A stretch of 64,000 nucleotides of DNA. Source: Halomarina litorea. Lineage in GTDB: Archaea > Halobacteriota > Halobacteria > Halobacteriales > Haloarculaceae. This document shows positions 16,583 to 26,504 of the stretch, piece by piece. The DNA lies in contig NZ_CP100448.1 of assembly GCF_024227715.1 (NCBI RefSeq), positions 1,881,655-1,945,654 on the forward strand, read 5' to 3'. The position numbers and the translations under genes were made by a program. The notes below the pieces were generated by a model. That model saw nothing but the letters and a program-made list of their open reading frames with translations, was not told the origin of the DNA and ran no database searches. The first letter of the stretch is position 1, and every line of letters starts with the position of its first letter.

Positions 16583-16919
16583 AAGAAATGGGGTCCCCGT
16601 CTCGGTGATGTATAGTCACGGAAAATTGGATTCAGGAAGTCTGAAGCGGTGGATACGGAACTACCCACCCCCAACCATTAGTGAGCCGATTGTCGCCTCC
16701 ACGCTCTGTGGATCGCGTAACCTCACACCCCGCCGAATCCTACTAGAAGGTAGATCGATCCAATTGGTGGATCAGGATATACAGGACGACAGACGAATTA
16801 ATCAGGGATGGTGCTAACATTTAACACTACCCCCTCACCTTGTCACGATGTTGGGAGTATACAGTCGGACGATCCCCGCAAGATATTCGATAAAAACAAT
16901 CAACACTTTCCCACCAATC
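16583..16919. other. Upstream region of the nar operon
   Basis: A 337-base non-coding stretch between the CGCGG gene and the first gene of the nar operon. It is AT-richer than its surroundings, with TATA-like runs (for example around 16885-16900, ATTCGATAAAAAC) at a suitable distance from the ATG at 16920. Two short frames here have no protein character. It should contain the nar promoter. I see no convincing long inverted repeat. Confidence 0.4.
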
Positions 16920-17495
16920 ATGCACCGTCGCACTCTCATCATCGTCGGCATCCTTCTCGCCGTCCTGCTTCCGATGTGGTTCGTCGGGCTACAAGGTGAG
17001 CCGCCGTCCGAGGAAATCGAAATCGATCACAGCGTCAGTGAGATTCGACCGCTAAGCGGATTCGTCGATACTCCCAACAAACTCTCCCCGAGCCAAGTGG
17101 GGGTGATCGTTTGGATTGCACTTCTCGGTCTCGTCGGCGTGACAGCGTTCTTCCACCGATTTATGGACAAGGCGGCGAGGTCTGACACTAGTGGCGGCGA
17201 GACCCTCACTGACGGGAGTGGTCGCACCGCGCCCTGGATCGAAACCGAGGACCGCTGGATTGTCGCGTATCATCCTTCGAGTGATGCTCTCGAGGGTCTC
17301 ATCGCCATGGGCGGGCTCACGGTCCTGACCATTACCTTCGCGGCACTGTTCACCGGCGAGTACCTCACCTTGGCCCGAACCCAGTACTTCGGCATCTACG
17401 CCTTTGGCATGTTCATGTCGCTGGCTGGCCTGACCGTCTCCTACTATGCCTGGTTTATGCCACATGTCGAGGTGGCCGAACGGAGGGATCACTAA
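16920..17495 (+). CDS. Nar operon membrane protein with four helices
   Basis: A 191-residue protein from the ATG at 16920. There is an N-terminal membrane anchor (LIIVGILLAVLLPMWFVGL), a short exported segment (PPSEEIEIDHSV), a second helix near 62-80, and two helices near the C-terminus (GLTVLTITFAALFTG; GIYAFGMFMSLAGLTVSYYA). It is the first gene of the nar operon and overlaps the Rieske gene by one base. An equivalent first gene is, as I recall, present in haloarchaeal nar operons such as that of Haloferax mediterranei. The role is probably in assembly or anchoring of the Rieske/cytochrome b part. It starts about 70 codons short of any alternative motif, and no cofactor site is visible. 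Confidence 0.62.
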   Translation: MHRRTLIIVGILLAVLLPMWFVGLQGEPPSEEIEIDHSVSEIRPLSGFVDTPNKLSPSQVGVIVWIALLGLVGVTAFFHRFMDKAARSDTSGGETLTDGSGRTAPWIETEDRWIVAYHPSSDALEGLIAMGGLTVLTITFAALFTGEYLTLARTQYFGIYAFGMFMSLAGLTVSYYAWFMPHVEVAERRDH

Positions 17496-18229
17496 TGGAC
17501 GAACGTACACAGCACGAGATCATCTCGCAATCGTATCCGACGGCCGACGCCGACGAAAGCCCGAAGACTGACCGGAGCGACGAGTCGCAGGCCACCACAG
17601 GCAACTGTCCCTGTTCCAGGTCGGGAACGACCGAAACGCCGAGCATCTACAAAGAATTTCGGCGTGACGAGCGCGCGAAGATGGCACGACGAGACTACGC
17701 GAAGGTACTTGCGACAGTCGGTGGGCTGACCGCCGTCGGCAGCCTCGCTGCACCGCTTGCAGGACTGACCCAGGTCTTCGAGCGGTCCTACACCGGGCCG
17801 GTCTACTCTGACGGCATCGCCCTCGTCGACGGCGAGGGCGTACGAGTTGAAGAAAGCCGACTGGCCGAGGGCGAACACATGACCGTCTTCCCGGAGCCAC
17901 GACCGGGCATCGATCAGGCCCCGACCCTACTCGTACGGTTTCCGGAAGACGCCTACGGCGGTACGACCAGACTCGAGTTCACCGCCGGCGGCTATGCCGC
18001 CTACTCGAAGGTCTGTACGCACGCCGGCTGTATGGTCGCCGACCGTGACGGCGATACGCTGGTCTGTCCGTGTCACTCGGGCCGGTTCGATCCGCTCTCA
18101 GGTGCCGACGTAACCGGTGGCCCGCCGCCACGGCCGCTCCCACAGCTTCCGATCACTATCTCAGATGGAGGGGAGCTGATCGCCGTTGGGGACTTCGAAG
18201 CCCCCGTTGGGGCCGGAGGGGGTGAGTGA
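17495..18229 (+). CDS. narB: Rieske iron-sulfur protein of nitrate reductase complex (NarB-type)
   Basis: A 244-residue Rieske [2Fe-2S] protein that passes electrons from the cytochrome b to the outward-facing NarGH. The two cluster-binding boxes are [10 protein letters not shown] and VCPCHSGRF, in the usual order and spacing. A Tat-like anchor, [16 protein letters not shown], lies near residues 63-80. The leader before it is unusually long and Cys-containing (GNCPCSRSG). It sits between the operon's first membrane protein and the cytochrome b gene, like narB of haloarchaeal nar operons. The start overlaps the preceding stop. Confidence 0.88.
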   Translation: MDERTQHEIISQSYPTADADESPKTDRSDESQATTGNCPCSRSGTTETPSIYKEFRRDERAKMARRDYAKVLATVGGLTAVGSLAAPLAGLTQVFERSYTGPVYSDGIALVDGEGVRVEESRLAEGEHMTVFPEPRPGIDQAPTLLVRFPEDAYGGTTRLEFTAGGYAAYSKVCTHAGCMVADRDGDTLVCPCHSGRFDPLSGADVTGGPPPRPLPQLPITISDGGELIAVGDFEAPVGAGGGE

Positions 18230-19679
18230 AGTGGGACGACTCGATCGCCTCTACGGTTGGTTCGACGATCGACTCGGACTCGGCTCGGCGCAGACGTTCC
18301 TCGGGAAGGCGTTCCCTGCGGAAGACTCATACCTGCTCGGGGAAGTCGCCGCCTTCTGTTTCCTGCTGCTGGTGTTGACGGGCATCTTCCTCGGCTTCTT
18401 TTTCGAGCCGAGCACCTCGGACGTTGAGTACGAAGGCAGCGTCGCCGAGTACCAGGGCGAGGAGATGCCCGAGGCGTTCGTCAGCGTCCTCAACATCACC
18501 TACGACGTCCCCTTCGGGATGTTCATTCGGCGGCTCCATCACTGGGCGGCCCACCTGTTCATCGCCTCAATCGGACTGCATATGTTACGAGTGTTCTTCA
18601 CCGGAGCGTATCGCAATCCCCGCGAGATCAACTGGCTCGTTGGGACCGGCCTCGCCGGTCTCGCGATGGGTGCGGCCTACACCGGCTACGCGCTGCCCTT
18701 CGACGAGTTCGCCAGCACTGCGGCGGGCATCGGCTACAACATCGCCACGTCGATACCGTTGCTCGGTGACGCCATCGGCCAGATCGTCTTCGGGGGCGAT
18801 TTCCCTTCGAGTGCGACGGTTCCCAGACTCTTCTTTCTGCACGTCCTCGTGATACCCTTGCTGATCGCCGGGTTGCTCGGATTGCACTTCCTTATACTGA
18901 TACGCCAGAAGCACACCGAGGCTCCGCGCGACGGGGACGTAACCGGGCGGGAACACGTCGACCGGAACGACGGTAGCGTCGTGGTCGGCCTTCCGATGGT
19001 GCCCAACCAGGCCGCGGTCAGTGCCGTCGTCTTCTTCCTGACGTTGGGGGTCCTGTCGTTGCTAGCAGGGTTACTTCCCGTCCACAACGTCGCTCACTAC
19101 GGACCTAGCGATCCGGCGAGTACACCCTCCCTCGTCATGCCCGACTGGTTCCTGATGTGGGGATATGGCTTCCTGAAGCTGACGCCTGCCTGGATGAGCT
19201 TCGACCTGTTCGGGATCCACGTCAGTTCCGAGTTCGTCGGTGGGCTCTTGTTGCCAAGCCTGGTGTTCGTCGCCGTCGCCGTCTGGCCGTTCATCGATTA
19301 CGAGTCGGAGCCAATCCACTTCGGAGCCGACCCCCTAGTGCGACCGTTCCCGACCGCGGTCGGCATCGCCGGGGTGGTCTTCGTGATGCTGGCCTCGATT
19401 GCCGGCATGGACGTCATCGTCGCCGACCTCGTCGGGTCAACGACGGCTGTGATCAGGCCGTACCTGACTGCGATGTTGATCGTCGGACCGATCCTCGCCG
19501 GTCTCACGACGTACGCCGTCCTCGGCGGCTTCGGCGATGGCGGGCGTGACGGCGGTCCGGCCATCGGCGATGGCGGCAGTGAACGGGACCGTCTCGAACC
19601 CGATAGCGTCGACCGGACGAGCGAGTCGAAACCGGCCGCCGTCGAGGACGGCAGCAGACCGGAGGACACCGATGAGTAA
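18222..19679 (+). CDS. narC: Cytochrome b of nitrate reductase complex (NarC-type)
   Basis: A membrane diheme cytochrome b of about 485 residues, bc1/b6f type. Heme-ligand helices are visible: [20 protein letters not shown], with paired His, and [19 protein letters not shown], with the second pair. The C-terminal half has the [15 protein letters not shown] motif (PDWY-like), so both the cyt b N- and C-terminal domains are present in one chain. The C-terminus is a charged tail of about 60 residues. The GTG at 18222 overlaps the Rieske gene by eight bases; a GTG at 18231 is the alternative. With the Rieske protein it forms the quinol-oxidising module feeding NarGH. Confidence 0.88.
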   Translation: MSEVGRLDRLYGWFDDRLGLGSAQTFLGKAFPAEDSYLLGEVAAFCFLLLVLTGIFLGFFFEPSTSDVEYEGSVAEYQGEEMPEAFVSVLNITYDVPFGMFIRRLHHWAAHLFIASIGLHMLRVFFTGAYRNPREINWLVGTGLAGLAMGAAYTGYALPFDEFASTAAGIGYNIATSIPLLGDAIGQIVFGGDFPSSATVPRLFFLHVLVIPLLIAGLLGLHFLILIRQKHTEAPRDGDVTGREHVDRNDGSVVVGLPMVPNQAAVSAVVFFLTLGVLSLLAGLLPVHNVAHYGPSDPASTPSLVMPDWFLMWGYGFLKLTPAWMSFDLFGIHVSSEFVGGLLLPSLVFVAVAVWPFIDYESEPIHFGADPLVRPFPTAVGIAGVVFVMLASIAGMDVIVADLVGSTTAVIRPYLTAMLIVGPILAGLTTYAVLGGFGDGGRDGGPAIGDGGSERDRLEPDSVDRTSESKPAAVEDGSRPEDTDE

Positions 19680-19869
19680 TCACTACGAGAACAGGAAACG
19701 AACGCTGTCCGAACGCCAGTACCACTGGGTGGATCGAGTGACCAAACTACTCGGCGTCGCCTTGATCGGCACCGGGCTCCACGTTGGCGGCGGGACGGCG
19801 ACCGGCATCGCCGTCGCGGCGCTTGGCGTCGTCGTCGGACTGCTGACAGTAATTATCAATCGAGAATGA
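19672..19869 (+). CDS. Small membrane protein between narC and narG
   Basis: A 65-residue protein with a basic N-terminus ([17 protein letters not shown]) and two hydrophobic stretches (about 27-42 and 46-62) ending in INRE. The ATG overlaps the cytochrome b stop and its own TGA overlaps the narG ATG, so all three are translationally coupled. It is short, but the overlaps at both ends and sensible codon use argue that it is real. A small subunit or assembly role is inferred. Confidence 0.6.
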   Translation: MSNHYENRKRTLSERQYHWVDRVTKLLGVALIGTGLHVGGGTATGIAVAALGVVVGLLTVIINRE

Positions 19870-22800
19870 GTGACAGAAACGACTTCCACGACGACTCGGA
19901 ATCGGTCACGAGAGACATCGACACGGCACGCCGTGACTTCCTGAAAGGGATCGGCCTCGGCGCGGCACTAGGGGTCACCGGCGTGAGTCTCGCCAACCAG
20001 CAAGAGGGGATGGATACGCTCCAGGTCGTCGACGACCCCATCGGCGACTACCCGTACCGCGACTGGGAGGATCTCTACCGTGAGCAGTGGGACTGGGACT
20101 CGACGGCCCGATCGACACACAGCGTTAACTGCACCGGCAGCTGCTCGTGGGAGGTCTACGTTCGCAACGGCCAGGTCTGGCGAGAATCTCAGGCCGGCGA
20201 CTACCCACAGTTCGACGAGGACGCGCCGGACCCCAACCCCCGCGGCTGTCAGAAGGGCGCCTGTTACTCCGACTACGTCAACGCCGACCACCGCGTGCTC
20301 CACCCCCTGCGCCGCACCGGTGAGCGTGGCGAAGGCAAGTGGGAGCGGATTTCCTGGGACGAGGCGCTGACCGAGATCGCCGAGGAGGTGGTGGAGACCG
20401 TCCAGGCAGGGGAGTACGACGCGATCAACGGCTTCACCCCAATTCCCGCGATGAGTCCGATCTCCTTTGCCTCCGGGAGTCGCCTGCTCGACCTGCTGGG
20501 CGGCGTGACGATGTCGTTCTACGACTGGTACTCCGACCTGCCACCGGGCGAACCCATCACGTGGGGGACCCAGACAGACAACGCAGAGAGTGCTGACTGG
20601 TACCACGCCGACTACATCATCGCCTGGGGGTCGAACATTAACGTCACGCGCATCCCCGACGCGAAGTACTTCCTCGAGGCGGCCTACAACGACACGAAAC
20701 GCGTCGGTGTCTTCACCGACTACTCCCAGACGGCGATCCACTGCGACGACTGGTTGAGCCCCGACCCCGGCAGCGATCCCGCACTGGCGCTGGGAATGGC
20801 CCGGACGATCGTCGACGAGGGGCTCTACGACGAAGCCCACCTGAAAGAGCAAAGCGACATGCCGCTGCTGGTCAGAGAGGACACCGGCAAGTTCCTGCGG
20901 GCCGCCGAGGTGGACGGCCTCGGTGCGGGAGTCAACGACCCCGAGAAGGTCTTCGTGATGCTGGACGACGGTGGCAATCTACGGATCGCACCTGCTTCAC
21001 TGGGCGACCGGGACGGCCAGCACGACGACACGGCGAGCATCGAACTCGGCTTCGACCCGCAGCTCTCGGTCGACACGTCGGTCTCGACGGGGGACGGCCA
21101 GGTGTCCGTTCGCTCGGTCTGGGAGAACCTCCGGGAGGAACTCGCCCAGTACACACCCGAGTACGTCAACGAGGTCACCGGTGTCGGTCGCGAGACGCAC
21201 CAGGAGGTCGCCCGCGAGTTCGCGAGCGTCGAGCGAGGCAAAATCATCCACGGCAAGGGCGTCAACGACTGGTACCACAACGACCTGGGTAACCGGGCGA
21301 TTCAGCTGCTCGTGACGCTGACGGGGAACCTCGGCCGGCAGGGGACCGGCTTCGATCACTACGTCGGCCAGGAGAAGATCTGGACGTACGAGGGCTGGCG
21401 AAAGCTTTCGTATCCGACCGGCAACGTCCGTGCCGTCCCGACCACGCTGTGGACGTATTTCCACAGTAACATCCTCGAGAACGTCGACGAGGAGACGGCG
21501 GCGTTGATCCAGGAGTCGATCGACCGCGACTGGATGCCGGTGTATCCCGCAGAGCGGGAGGACGGTTCCCGTCCCGATCCCAGCGTCCTGTTTATGTGGC
21601 GAGGGAACTACTTCAACCAGTCGAAGGGGAACGTCGCCATCGAGGAGCAACTGTGGCCGAAGCTCGACCTGATCGTCGACATCAACTTCCGGATGGATTC
21701 CTCGGCGCTGTACTCCGACATCGTCCTGCCGACGGCCAGCCACTACGAGAAGTATGACCTCTCGATGACCGATATGCACAGCTACGTCCACCCGTTCACG
21801 CCGGCAGTCGAGCCGTTGGGGGAGTCGAAGACCGACTGGCAAATCTTCCGTGAGTTGGCCGCGAAGATCCAGGAGGTCGCCCAGGAGCGCGGGACCGACC
21901 CGATAGCGGATCGCGACTACAACCGCAACATCGACCTGCAGAGCGTCCACGACGACTTCGTTCGCGACTGGGAGACCGGCGAGGAAGGCCCGCTGGCCGA
22001 CGACCGGGCCGCCTGTGAGTTCATCCTCGAACACTCCGAGGAGACCAACCCCGAGGGATCTGACGAGCAGATCACCTTCGAGGATATCGATGAGCAGCCC
22101 CAACGCTTCCTCTCGGTCGGCGACCACTGGACCTCGGACCTAGAGAAGGGAGAGCCGTTCACCGCCTGGCAGCGGTACGTCCAGGAGAAACAACCGTGGC
22201 CGACGTTCACCGGCCGTCAGCAGTACTACGTCGACCACGACTGGTTTCTCGACCTCGGCGAGCAGTTACCGACCCACAAGGAGTCGCCGACGCTGCAGGA
22301 CCGCGAGGACTACCCCCTCCGGTACAACACGCCCCACGGCCGGTGGTCGATCCACTCGACCTGGCGGGACTCGACGAAGATGCTCCGGCTCCAGCGTGGC
22401 GAACCCGTCGTCTACCTCAACCCTGAGGACATGGACGACCGGAACATCCAGGACGGCGACACTGTCCGCCTGTACAACGACCTCGGCGAACTGGAGATAC
22501 AGGCCAAGCGCTACCCGAGCGGTGAACCCGGGACGGCCCGGATGTACTTCGCCTGGGAGCGGTTCCAGTTTCCCGACCGCAACAACTTCAACTCGCTCGT
22601 ATCCATGTACATGAAACCCACCCAGCTCGTCCAGTACCCCGAAGACACCGGCGAACACCTCTCGTTCCGTCCGAACTACTGGGGCCCGACCGGCGTCAAC
22701 AGCGACGTCCGCGTCGAGGTCGAACGGATCGAAGAGAGCGCCGACGCGGACGCCGACGAGGAGTCCGAACGACCGGCCGCCACCAGCGACGACGGGTCCG

Positions 22801-22892
22801 AGGACGAACCCAGCGGCAACGACTCGACCGCCGACGGGTCGAGCAGCTTGATCGATGAAATCGGCGGACAAGAAGGAGGAAACAGCCAATGA
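19866..22892 (+). CDS. narG: Respiratory nitrate reductase alpha subunit NarG
   Basis: Molybdopterin catalytic subunit that reduces nitrate to nitrite, 1008 residues. A Tat signal with ARRDFLKGIG at about 21-30 indicates export, so the enzyme faces outside, as known for archaeal Nar. The N-terminal cluster domain is HSVNCTGSCSWEVYV. The Mo-ligand region is FYDWYSDLPPGEP near 217-229, with Asp in the position of the E. coli NarG Mo ligand. The typical AWGSN and MFMW-like segments follow. The C-terminal 60 residues are a low-complexity acidic tail. The ATG overlaps the stop of the small upstream ORF, and narH overlaps its stop. Confidence 0.95.
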   Translation: MSDRNDFHDDSESVTRDIDTARRDFLKGIGLGAALGVTGVSLANQQEGMDTLQVVDDPIGDYPYRDWEDLYREQWDWDSTARSTHSVNCTGSCSWEVYVRNGQVWRESQAGDYPQFDEDAPDPNPRGCQKGACYSDYVNADHRVLHPLRRTGERGEGKWERISWDEALTEIAEEVVETVQAGEYDAINGFTPIPAMSPISFASGSRLLDLLGGVTMSFYDWYSDLPPGEPITWGTQTDNAESADWYHADYIIAWGSNINVTRIPDAKYFLEAAYNDTKRVGVFTDYSQTAIHCDDWLSPDPGSDPALALGMARTIVDEGLYDEAHLKEQSDMPLLVREDTGKFLRAAEVDGLGAGVNDPEKVFVMLDDGGNLRIAPASLGDRDGQHDDTASIELGFDPQLSVDTSVSTGDGQVSVRSVWENLREELAQYTPEYVNEVTGVGRETHQEVAREFASVERGKIIHGKGVNDWYHNDLGNRAIQLLVTLTGNLGRQGTGFDHYVGQEKIWTYEGWRKLSYPTGNVRAVPTTLWTYFHSNILENVDEETAALIQESIDRDWMPVYPAEREDGSRPDPSVLFMWRGNYFNQSKGNVAIEEQLWPKLDLIVDINFRMDSSALYSDIVLPTASHYEKYDLSMTDMHSYVHPFTPAVEPLGESKTDWQIFRELAAKIQEVAQERGTDPIADRDYNRNIDLQSVHDDFVRDWETGEEGPLADDRAACEFILEHSEETNPEGSDEQITFEDIDEQPQRFLSVGDHWTSDLEKGEPFTAWQRYVQEKQPWPTFTGRQQYYVDHDWFLDLGEQLPTHKESPTLQDREDYPLRYNTPHGRWSIHSTWRDSTKMLRLQRGEPVVYLNPEDMDDRNIQDGDTVRLYNDLGELEIQAKRYPSGEPGTARMYFAWERFQFPDRNNFNSLVSMYMKPTQLVQYPEDTGEHLSFRPNYWGPTGVNSDVRVEVERIEESADADADEESERPAATSDDGSEDEPSGNDSTADGSSSLIDEIGGQEGGNSQ

Positions 22893-23938
22893 GCCAGACC
22901 GACGACGGTACCGATGTCCGCCTCGCCGATGGAATCGACCACCAGGTGGCGATGGTGATGGACCTGAACAAGTGTATCGGTTGTCAGACCTGCACTATCG
23001 CCTGTAAGACCAACTGGACTGACGGCGGCGGCCGTGAGTACATGTACTGGAACAACGTCGAGACCAAGCCCGGGTCGGGCTACCCGCGCGACTGGGAGGA
23101 GATGGGCGGTGGCTGGGACGAGGACGGCGAGGAACGCACGCCTGGCGAGTTACAGAGCAAGGAAGAGTACGGCCGTGCCTGGGAGTTCAATCACGAGCAG
23201 GTGATGTACGAGGGCAGCGACGAGCCCTTGCGGCCGATGGAACAGCCGGACTGGGGGCCGAACTTCGACGAGGACGAAGGTGCCGGCGAGTATCCCAACT
23301 CCTACTACTTCTATCTCCCCAGGATCTGCAACCACTGTACTCACCCCTCCTGTGTCGAGGCCTGTCCACGCTCAGCATTATACAAGCGCGAGGAGGATGG
23401 CATCGTCCTCGTCGATCAGGACCGCTGTCGTGGCTATCGCTACTGCGTCGAGGGGTGTCCCTACAAGAAGGTCTACTACAACGCGATGAAGAAGACCTCC
23501 GAGAAGTGTATCTTCTGCTATCCACGCATCGAGGGTGAGGGACCGGAAGGGGAGGTCCTGCCGCCGTCCTGTGCGGAGGACTGCCCACCCCAGCTCCGGC
23601 TCGTCGGGTACCTCGACGACGAGGAAGGACCGATCCACAAACTCGTCAACGAACACGGAGTTGCCGTACGCCTTCACCCCGAATACCGCACGGAGCCAAA
23701 CGTCTACTACATTCCCCCGTTCGCGCCGCCACAGCATTCCGAGAGCGGCGAGTCCATCGAGGCCGAGCGCATCCCGCGGAGCTATCTCGAGGAGTTGTTC
23801 GGGCCCGACGTCCACGAGGCCCTGAATACAATCGAACGAGAGCGTGCGAAAGTCGAACGCGGTGAGGAGAGCGAGGTGATGGAGATGCTGACGACGACCG
23901 ACACCGCGGATCAGTACCGGCTGGAGGTGTTCGACTGA
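22889..23938 (+). CDS. narH: Respiratory nitrate reductase beta subunit NarH
   Basis: A 349-residue iron-sulfur electron-transfer subunit. Four cysteine clusters are visible: CIGCQTCTIAC near 31, CNHCTHPSCVEACP near 148, CRGYRYCVEGCPYKK near 176 with a Tyr replacing the fourth-position Cys (3Fe-4S cluster), and CIFC with a later CAEDCP. It has no signal of its own and would be co-exported with NarG by the Tat system. The start overlaps the narG stop. It is shorter than E. coli NarH (512), as usual for archaeal NarH. Confidence 0.94.
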   Translation: MSQTDDGTDVRLADGIDHQVAMVMDLNKCIGCQTCTIACKTNWTDGGGREYMYWNNVETKPGSGYPRDWEEMGGGWDEDGEERTPGELQSKEEYGRAWEFNHEQVMYEGSDEPLRPMEQPDWGPNFDEDEGAGEYPNSYYFYLPRICNHCTHPSCVEACPRSALYKREEDGIVLVDQDRCRGYRYCVEGCPYKKVYYNAMKKTSEKCIFCYPRIEGEGPEGEVLPPSCAEDCPPQLRLVGYLDDEEGPIHKLVNEHGVAVRLHPEYRTEPNVYYIPPFAPPQHSESGESIEAERIPRSYLEELFGPDVHEALNTIERERAKVERGEESEVMEMLTTTDTADQYRLEVFD

Positions 23939-23998
23939 TGACGTATAGCACTCGGCAGGTATGCCTGCTGGTGATGGAACCTAACTGGTGGAGGGAAA

Positions 23999-24817
23999 AT
24001 GGACCGTAAACCGACGCTCTTGGCGGCACTACTTGCTATCGGTCTTGTAGTGACGACACTCGTCGTACCGGCGCTGGTGTCAGCCCGGCCGGCCTACGAA
24101 ATCCCTGTTGCGAACGTGGACAACAGTACCACGCTGGACACAGTCGACGGTGAGGGGTGGGACGAAGCCCCATCCGCTGGCGTATCCCTCAGCAGTTCCG
24201 GTGCGGCCGTTCCCGGCGGTGACGAGAGTACGATCGACGAAGTACGTGTCGCCAGCGCACGAACCGATGAGCGGCTGTATATCCGCTTGTCCTGGGCAGA
24301 CCCGACACGGGATACCAGCGCAGACGACGTCCGCCAGTTCGCCGACGCGGTCGCAGTTCAGGTGCCCGTCAACGAGAGCGCGAGGCCGCCGATCGCCATG
24401 GGTAGCACCGACAATCGGGTCAATGTCTGGTACTGGAATGGACTGAACGTCAGCCAGGAACTCCTGGCTGGGGGCCCAGGAACGACCACAGTCCTCAGTG
24501 ACAGTAACTTGGAAAGCAACGCGACGTACCAGGACGGTCGTTGGCACGTGGTGCTGTCGCGACCACTGGACGACGTGAGCGACAACCGCACGTCCTTCTC
24601 CGCAGAGCAGGACGTCGATGTCGCCGTCGCGGTTTGGAATGGGTCGAGTATGGAGCGCTCTGGCGCGAAAGCCACTAGCGAGTGGCACTACCTCGCGCTC
24701 GGCCCAGGGCCGCAGGGCCCGCCCTATGAGACGATTCTCTGGCTGGTCGCCGGTCTCGGGATCGTCTTCACGACGCTGGTGACCATCGAGGGTGTCCGCC
24801 GTACGAGGGGTGAGTGA
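23999..24817 (+). CDS. Heme-b-binding gamma-like subunit (ethylbenzene dehydrogenase related)
   Basis: A 272-residue exported protein with an N-terminal signal segment (LLAALLAIGLVVTTLVVPAL), a beta-rich domain and a C-terminal anchor helix (about 243-262). The central block PPIAMGSTDNRVNVWYW resembles the heme-b-binding gamma subunits of ethylbenzene and DMS dehydrogenases (EB_dh family), where a Met and a Lys ligate heme. Such a subunit would couple NarGH to the electron donor in place of the membrane NarI. It lies 60 bp behind narH and overlaps narJ by four bases. The name is inferred from the family. Confidence 0.72.
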   Translation: MDRKPTLLAALLAIGLVVTTLVVPALVSARPAYEIPVANVDNSTTLDTVDGEGWDEAPSAGVSLSSSGAAVPGGDESTIDEVRVASARTDERLYIRLSWADPTRDTSADDVRQFADAVAVQVPVNESARPPIAMGSTDNRVNVWYWNGLNVSQELLAGGPGTTTVLSDSNLESNATYQDGRWHVVLSRPLDDVSDNRTSFSAEQDVDVAVAVWNGSSMERSGAKATSEWHYLALGPGPQGPPYETILWLVAGLGIVFTTLVTIEGVRRTRGE

Positions 24818-25545
24818 CCGTGGCGACCAACGACGATGACGATCGGATCGAGTCTGTCGTCGGAACGAACGATTTTGCCGACGAGCTTGATGTCGATGCT
24901 GGCGCTCGCGGTGCGATCTACGCGCTGCTGGCGCGGCTGTTCACTGAAGCTGACGAGGAGCTGTATGCCGCGCTGTCCGCTGGTGAGGTCACTACCGAAT
25001 TCGACGCGCTCCTCGACCAGACCAGCCTCGACGTCGAGCCACCGAACCTCACTGTTACGGAGGACCGAGAGGACCTCTCGGCGAGGTACAACGACCTGTT
25101 CGTTGTCGGCTACTCGGAGGTCGTCGACAAGACGGACGGAACCGTCTACAACGAGGGCCCTCCGGTATCGCTGTACGAGACCGACTACCGGCCGAATGTC
25201 TCTTGGAACGACGTCAACCTCGATTTGGCGCGAGCGTACGAATACTTCGGCTGCGAGGTCGACCGAGAGGTGCGTCGCAACCACGACCACCTGCGACTCG
25301 AACTGGAGTTCATGGGGTATCTCTGTCGCCGCGAGGCTGCCGTCGATTCCGACGTGGCGGCCGCACGCCTAGACTTTCACGACCGGCACCTCCGAGTGTT
25401 CGCCGAGGGACTGGCTGAGGCACTCGGGACGGAGCCAGGCACCGGCCTCTACGGCCGCCTCGGTGGCTTTCTGAATGGGTTCACGTCCGCCGACGTGGAC
25501 GATCTAGCCGCTCGAAAGGACGATCGGGAGGGCGACAGAACGTGA
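24814..25545 (+). CDS. narJ: Nitrate reductase assembly chaperone NarJ (TorD family)
   Basis: A 243-residue all-helical acidic protein of the TorD/DmsD/NarJ family that inserts the molybdenum cofactor into NarG and checks its Tat export. It shows ARGAIYALLARLF near the N-terminus, then YNDLFVVGYSEVV, and PPVSLYETDYR, the last typical of archaeal TorD-like chaperones. The GTG start overlaps the upstream stop by four bases and its stop overlaps the next gene. Its place behind narGH and the heme subunit supports the role. Confidence 0.82.
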   Translation: MTVATNDDDDRIESVVGTNDFADELDVDAGARGAIYALLARLFTEADEELYAALSAGEVTTEFDALLDQTSLDVEPPNLTVTEDREDLSARYNDLFVVGYSEVVDKTDGTVYNEGPPVSLYETDYRPNVSWNDVNLDLARAYEYFGCEVDREVRRNHDHLRLELEFMGYLCRREAAVDSDVAAARLDFHDRHLRVFAEGLAEALGTEPGTGLYGRLGGFLNGFTSADVDDLAARKDDREGDRT

Positions 25546-26504
25546 ACAATGAATCTTCAACCGAGCGATCAGCTACGGGGGAGAAGACGGGAGGGACCGG
25601 GGAAACCAATCCGATGTTCCGCCTCAACTGGAATCGGACGCGTTTCGCCGGTGGTCGTGACCGGATCCTCCTCGCAGCCGGTGCCATCGCGCTGGTGTTG
25701 GTCGCACTCACGACGACGATCGGCATCGTTCGGAACCTTCCTTACCGACCGCTCGTCGTTCCGGAGATCGTCCGCTCGCTGATGGTCGGTGGAACGCCCG
25801 CCGTCGTCGCAGCGACACTCGTCGCGGTCGCACTGGCAACACGACGAGACGATGTCCGTGTGGGGCTGCTCTTTGCCGGTGTGTTCGGTCTGCTGGCGGC
25901 GGTCAGTGAGAGTGCAACCCTCCCGGCAGTCGCCGCCGTGGTCGGTGGCGGCACCATCGCGCTGTTCGGGAGTCTCGGTCGGCCGGCGACCTATCGCGAA
26001 GGGCGCCGGATCGCTGTCGGGGTTCTAGTGACTGCCGGCATTGCCATCTCGCTCTCGAGCACTGTCGGACTACTCGAGGCTAGTTATCGTGGGGCCGGTG
26101 GTTTCCTCGCGCTCGCGGGTCTCGCGGCTCTCAGCATTCGTGCGGAGGGCGACTGGGCCGCACTTGGTGCCGGCGTCCTGGCATTCGCCGTCGTCGTCTA
26201 CGCGAGCGTAACACGACCGTTCGTCGTCGGAAGCGGGCTGCTGGTGGGGTTCGCCGTCGTCGACGTCTCTCATTTGCTTGCTGCGCTTGCACTCGGCGGC
26301 GGAACGGCCGCGGCGGTTGGCGGTCTCCATCGCCGTGAATACAGCCTGGCGTTCGGTGCCGGTCTCCTCCTGTTCGCTGGCGTCCCGGCGACGCTGCCAC
26401 GGGCGATGGCAGTGTTACTAGGTGCGATACTGGCACTCGCTTCGACCGATCGGCTCGTCGACAAGGATTCACATGATCGGGATACCAAGGAGGTCTCAGA
26501 ATGA
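25542..26504 (+). CDS. Multispanning membrane protein of the nar operon
   Basis: A 320-residue protein with a soluble N-terminus of about 45 residues, then eight to nine hydrophobic helices rich in Ala, Gly and Val, ending in an acidic C-terminus. No cofactor site or conserved domain is recognised. The GTG start overlaps narJ by four bases and the stop overlaps the HEAT-repeat gene. Co-translation with narJ points to a role in assembly or electron supply, but this is inferred. Confidence 0.55.
   Translation: MNNESSTERSATGEKTGGTGETNPMFRLNWNRTRFAGGRDRILLAAGAIALVLVALTTTIGIVRNLPYRPLVVPEIVRSLMVGGTPAVVAATLVAVALATRRDDVRVGLLFAGVFGLLAAVSESATLPAVAAVVGGGTIALFGSLGRPATYREGRRIAVGVLVTAGIAISLSSTVGLLEASYRGAGGFLALAGLAALSIRAEGDWAALGAGVLAFAVVVYASVTRPFVVGSGLLVGFAVVDVSHLLAALALGGGTAAAVGGLHRREYSLAFGAGLLLFAGVPATLPRAMAVLLGAILALASTDRLVDKDSHDRDTKEVSE

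Noticed and set aside
16605..16817. A 70-codon frame in the nar upstream region
   Set aside because: AT-rich with random composition and no homology-like motif; treated as promoter DNA.
20997..22127. A 376-codon reverse frame inside narG
   Set aside because: Antisense shadow of NarG; no start context and no recognisable protein.
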